Shown here piece after piece: positions 61,448 to 64,000 of a stretch of DNA of 64,000 nucleotides (the stretch's first letter is position 1; each line of letters begins with the position of its first letter). Below the pieces are notes generated by a model. The model did no database searches. It was not told where the DNA came from and saw nothing but the letters and a program-made list of their open reading frames with translations. Source of the DNA: Saccharothrix sp. HUAS TT1. GTDB taxonomy: Bacteria > Actinomycetota > Actinomycetes > Mycobacteriales > Pseudonocardiaceae. The DNA lies in contig NZ_CP160453.1 of assembly GCF_040744945.1 (NCBI RefSeq), forward strand, positions 8,451,409 to 8,515,408, given 5' to 3'. The position numbers were made by a program, and so were the translations under genes.

Positions 61448-63130
61448 ATGGTCCCCCCGACGACGACGCCTCAGCGCACCAAGCAGCGCCGAGGTGAGGG
61501 GCAGTGGGCGCTGGGCTACCGCGAGCCGCTGAACCCGAACGAGCGGAGCAAGAAGGACGACAACCCGCTCAACGTCCGCTCGCGGATCGAGAACATCTAC
61601 GCCCACGGCGGCTTCGACTCGATCGACCCGGCCGACCTGCGCGGGCGTTTCCGCTGGTACGGCCTCTACACCCAGCGCAAGCCCGGTATCGACGGCGGTC
61701 GCACGGCGACGCTGGAGCCGGAGGAGCTGGACGACGAGTACTTCATGCTGCGGGTCCGCGTCGACGGCGGCAAGCTCACCACGCAGCAGCTCGCGCTGAT
61801 CGGCGAGCTGTCCCAGACCTACGCGCGGGACACGGCCGACATCACCGACCGGCAGAACGTGCAGTACCACTGGATCCGCATCGAGGACGTCCCGACGATC
61901 TGGCGGAAGCTGGAGGACGCGGGCCTGACCACGATGGAGGCGTGCGGCGACAGCCCGCGCGTGGTGCTCGGCTCGCCGGTGGCGGGCATCGCCGCGGACG
62001 AGGTGATCGACGGCACGGCCGCGATCGACGAGATCCTGCGCCGCTACATCGGCGACCCGCGCTTCGCGAACCTGCCGCGCAAGTTCAAGACCGCGATCTC
62101 CGGCCTGCCGGACGTGGCGCACGAGATCAACGACGTGTCGTTCGTCGGCGTGGAGCACCCCGAGCACGGCCCCGGCTTCGACCTGTGGGTCGGCGGCGGC
62201 CTGTCCACCAACCCGATGCTGGCCCGGCGGCTGGGCGCGTGGGTGCCCGCGGCCGACGTGCCGGACGTGTGGGAGGGCGTCATCGGCGTCTTCCGCGACT
62301 ACGGCTACCGCCGGCTGCGGCACCGCGCCCGGCTGAAGTTCCTGGTCGCCGACTGGGGCGTCGAGAAGTTCCGCGAGGTCCTGGAGACCGAGTACCTGAA
62401 GCGGACGCTGGTCGACGGTCCCGCGCCGCAGGACCCGGCCGTGCCGTACGACCACATCGGCGTGCACCGGCAGAAGGACGGCCTGTGCTACGTCGGCGCG
62501 GCCCCGATCGCGGGCCGGGTGTCCGGTTCCACGCTGGTCGAGGTGGCCAAGGTGGCGGAGCGGGCGGGCTCGGGCCGGGTGCGGCTGACGCCGCAGCAGA
62601 AGCTGGTCGTGCTGGACGTGCCCGAGGCCGAGGTCAAGGGCCTGCGGGCGGACCTGGCCAAGCTGGGGCTGCAGACCGAGCCGTCGCCGTGGCGGCGGGG
62701 CGTGATGGCCTGCACCGGCATCGAGTTCTGCAAGCTGGCCATCGTCGAGACCAAGGCCCGCGCGGTGGACCTGGTGGCGGCGCTGGAGGAGCGGCTGGCC
62801 GACGTCGTCGCGGGCGTCACCGAGCCGATCTCGGTGCACATCAACGGCTGCCCGAACTCGTGCGCCCGCATCCAGACCGCCGACATCGGCCTCAAGGGCC
62901 AGATCGTGACCGACGCCGACGGCAGGCAGGTCGAGGGCTTCCAGGTGCACCTGGGCGGCGGGCTCGGGCTGGACGCCGGGTTCGGCCGCAAGCTGCGCGG
63001 CCACAAGGTCGCCGCCGCCGAGCTGTCGGACTACGTCGAGCGCGTGGTGCGCAACTTCCTGGCCGGGCGCGAGCCGGGCGAGCGGTTCGCGCAGTGGGTC
63101 ACCCGGGCCGACGAGGGCGACCTCAAATGA
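61448..63130 (+). CDS. sir: Ferredoxin-dependent assimilatory sulfite reductase
   Basis: This 560-residue siroheme-[4Fe-4S] enzyme reduces sulfite to sulfide. The cluster ligands lie in MACTGIEFCKLA and NGCPNSCAR. WYGLYTQRKPG and MEACGDSPRVV contain the Tyr and Cys that are cross-linked in mycobacterial NirA/SirA (family knowledge). It resembles nitrite reductases, but linkage to cysH indicates sulfite. The ATG follows GGAGGACGAGG. Confidence 0.93.
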   Translation: MVPPTTTPQRTKQRRGEGQWALGYREPLNPNERSKKDDNPLNVRSRIENIYAHGGFDSIDPADLRGRFRWYGLYTQRKPGIDGGRTATLEPEELDDEYFMLRVRVDGGKLTTQQLALIGELSQTYARDTADITDRQNVQYHWIRIEDVPTIWRKLEDAGLTTMEACGDSPRVVLGSPVAGIAADEVIDGTAAIDEILRRYIGDPRFANLPRKFKTAISGLPDVAHEINDVSFVGVEHPEHGPGFDLWVGGGLSTNPMLARRLGAWVPAADVPDVWEGVIGVFRDYGYRRLRHRARLKFLVADWGVEKFREVLETEYLKRTLVDGPAPQDPAVPYDHIGVHRQKDGLCYVGAAPIAGRVSGSTLVEVAKVAERAGSGRVRLTPQQKLVVLDVPEAEVKGLRADLAKLGLQTEPSPWRRGVMACTGIEFCKLAIVETKARAVDLVAALEERLADVVAGVTEPISVHINGCPNSCARIQTADIGLKGQIVTDADGRQVEGFQVHLGGGLGLDAGFGRKLRGHKVAAAELSDYVERVVRNFLAGREPGERFAQWVTRADEGDLK

Positions 63131-63285
63131 GCGAACGCGCCACCCCCTTCTACTGCCCCTACTGCGGCGACGAGGACCTCCGTCCGCAGGAGGAGCCCAG
63201 CTACTCGTGGCTGTGCGCCTCCTGCCGCCGCGTGTTCACGGTCAAGTTCGTGGGTCTCAACCTTCCTCAGGAGGTGCAGCGATGA
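63127..63285 (+). CDS. Small zinc-ribbon protein between sir and cysH
   Basis: This 52-residue protein has two CxxC pairs, CPYCGDEDL and CASCRRVF, forming a zinc ribbon or rubredoxin-like knuckle. Its ATG overlaps the sir stop and its stop overlaps the cysH start, so it is tightly coupled. It could be an accessory or electron-transfer factor for sulfite or APS reduction. No function is proven. Confidence 0.85.
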   Translation: MSERATPFYCPYCGDEDLRPQEEPSYSWLCASCRRVFTVKFVGLNLPQEVQR

Positions 63286-63983
63286 CCGCCCCCACCAGGG
63301 TCGAGGAACTGAAGGTGATCGCGGAGGCCGCTTCGGTCGAGCTGGCTGACGCCAGTCCCGAAGAGGCGCTCGCGTGGACCGCCCGCACGTTCGGCGAGAG
63401 CTGGATCGTCGCGTCGAACATGCAGGACGCCGTCCTGATCGACCTGGCGACGAAGGTCAAGCCGGACGTGGACGTGCTGTTCCTGGAGACCGGCTACCAC
63501 TTCGCCGAGACCATCGGCACCCGGGACGCCGTCGACCTGGTCTACCCCGAGCTGCACGTCGTCAACGCCGCGGCCGAGCAGTCGGTGGCCGAGCAGGAGG
63601 CGCGGTTCGGCCTGCTCAACCAGACCGACCCGACCCGGTGCTGCCAGCTGCGCAAGGTCATCCCGCTGCAGCGGACCCTGAAGAACTACGACGCGTGGGT
63701 CACCGGCGTGCGCCGGGTCGACGCGCCGACGCGGGCGAACACGCCGATCGTGCAGTGGGACGAGCGCAACGGGCTGGTCAAGGTCAACCCGATCGCGCCC
63801 TGGTCCGACGACGAGTTCAACTCCTACATCGCCGACCACGGGATCCTGGAGAACCCGCTGGTGCAGGCCGGTTACCCCTCCATCGGCTGCGCCCCGTGCA
63901 CCGCCAAGCCGCTGCCGGGCGCCGACCCGCGCAGCGGCCGGTGGGCGGGTCAGGCCAAGACCGAATGCGGGTTGCACGGATGA
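63282..63983 (+). CDS. cysH: Phosphoadenylyl/adenylyl-sulfate reductase
   Basis: This 233-residue thioredoxin-dependent reductase converts APS (probably) to sulfite. Paired cysteines CCQLRK and CAPC are the [4Fe-4S] ligands that mark APS-type reductases, and the C-terminal ECGLHG holds the active cysteine. The ATG at 63282 overlaps the zinc-ribbon stop. The next gene overlaps its stop. Confidence 0.95.
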   Translation: MTAPTRVEELKVIAEAASVELADASPEEALAWTARTFGESWIVASNMQDAVLIDLATKVKPDVDVLFLETGYHFAETIGTRDAVDLVYPELHVVNAAAEQSVAEQEARFGLLNQTDPTRCCQLRKVIPLQRTLKNYDAWVTGVRRVDAPTRANTPIVQWDERNGLVKVNPIAPWSDDEFNSYIADHGILENPLVQAGYPSIGCAPCTAKPLPGADPRSGRWAGQAKTECGLHG

Positions 63984-64000
63984 CGACCTCGACGACTTTG
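63980..64000 (+). CDS. Start of next sulfate-assimilation gene (probably cysD)
   Basis: Only seven codons (MTTSTTL) are in the window, starting at an ATG that overlaps the cysH stop. Sulfate adenylyltransferase subunit 2 normally follows here in actinobacteria. The sequence itself is too short to identify. Confidence 0.45.

Noticed and set aside
1..64000. CRISPR arrays
   Set aside because: No series of regularly spaced direct repeats was seen, and no cas genes.

Overview
The window is very GC-rich actinobacterial chromosome with frequent GTG and TTG starts and many start-overlap operons. It is most like a filamentous member of the Pseudonocardiales (Saccharothrix, Lentzea or Actinosynnema type). 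This is inferred from protein style and gene order; no database search was run. The core gene order (dnaG, dgt, glyS, smtB-zur, uppS, recO, era, corC, ybeY, phoH, rsmE, dnaJ, hrcA, hemW, sir, cysH) matches my recollection of the Mycobacterium tuberculosis Rv2343c-Rv2392 region, so the right-hand two thirds is conserved chromosome with local insertions.

Region 1 (1-11.7 kb) is accessory and secondary-metabolism flavoured. It holds an FAD monooxygenase and a divergent TetR regulator sharing a palindromic operator pair, and a macrolide-type glycosyltransferase broken by a one-base frameshift. The glycosyltransferase is preceded by a 9-codon leader that looks like a macrolide-arrest peptide. Next come an ABC exporter operon ending in a small HTH regulator, a P450-ferredoxin pair, a MazEF-type toxin-antitoxin, an operon for a GT2 enzyme fused to a decayed polysaccharide deacetylase domain, an LCP-family protein and a PASTA lipoprotein.

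Region 2 (11.85-22.08 kb) is a complete actinomycete integrative and conjugative element (AICE) in the 3' end of a tRNA-Met(CAT) gene. It is bounded by a 40-bp direct repeat and carries integrase, excisionase, a rolling-circle Rep with an HFH motif, a TraB/FtsK transfer ATPase, small Spd-like genes, a GntR/UTRA (KorSA-like) regulator with repeated operators, a strongly structured non-coding block that may be the single-strand origin, and one AT-richer cargo gene with a HEPN-type RX4H motif.

Region 3 (22-43.5 kb) holds tRNA-Asn, an MpaB-type oxygenase, a Tam-like methyltransferase, dnaG, a SigJ-type sigma factor with a CMD/AhpD-like partner, a serpin, dgt, peptidase E, a class A beta-lactamase-like protein, a SulP transporter next to a carbonic anhydrase with an internal deletion, an AraC regulator with a DUF1772 protein, glyS, and a zinc module (ArsR/SmtB, Zur, TIGR03943 protein and UPF0718 permease).

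Region 4 (43.5-64 kb) has an uppS operon ending in a macro-domain plus KAP P-loop ATPase fusion, recO, era, a secreted C39-like peptidase, the phoH-ybeY-corC-cdd operon, the hrcA-dnaJ-rsmE operon with a clear intrinsic terminator, hemW, and a sulfate-assimilation operon (sir, a zinc-ribbon protein, cysH and the next gene) preceded by a cysteine-type leader peptide. No CRISPR array, rRNA gene or transposase was seen.
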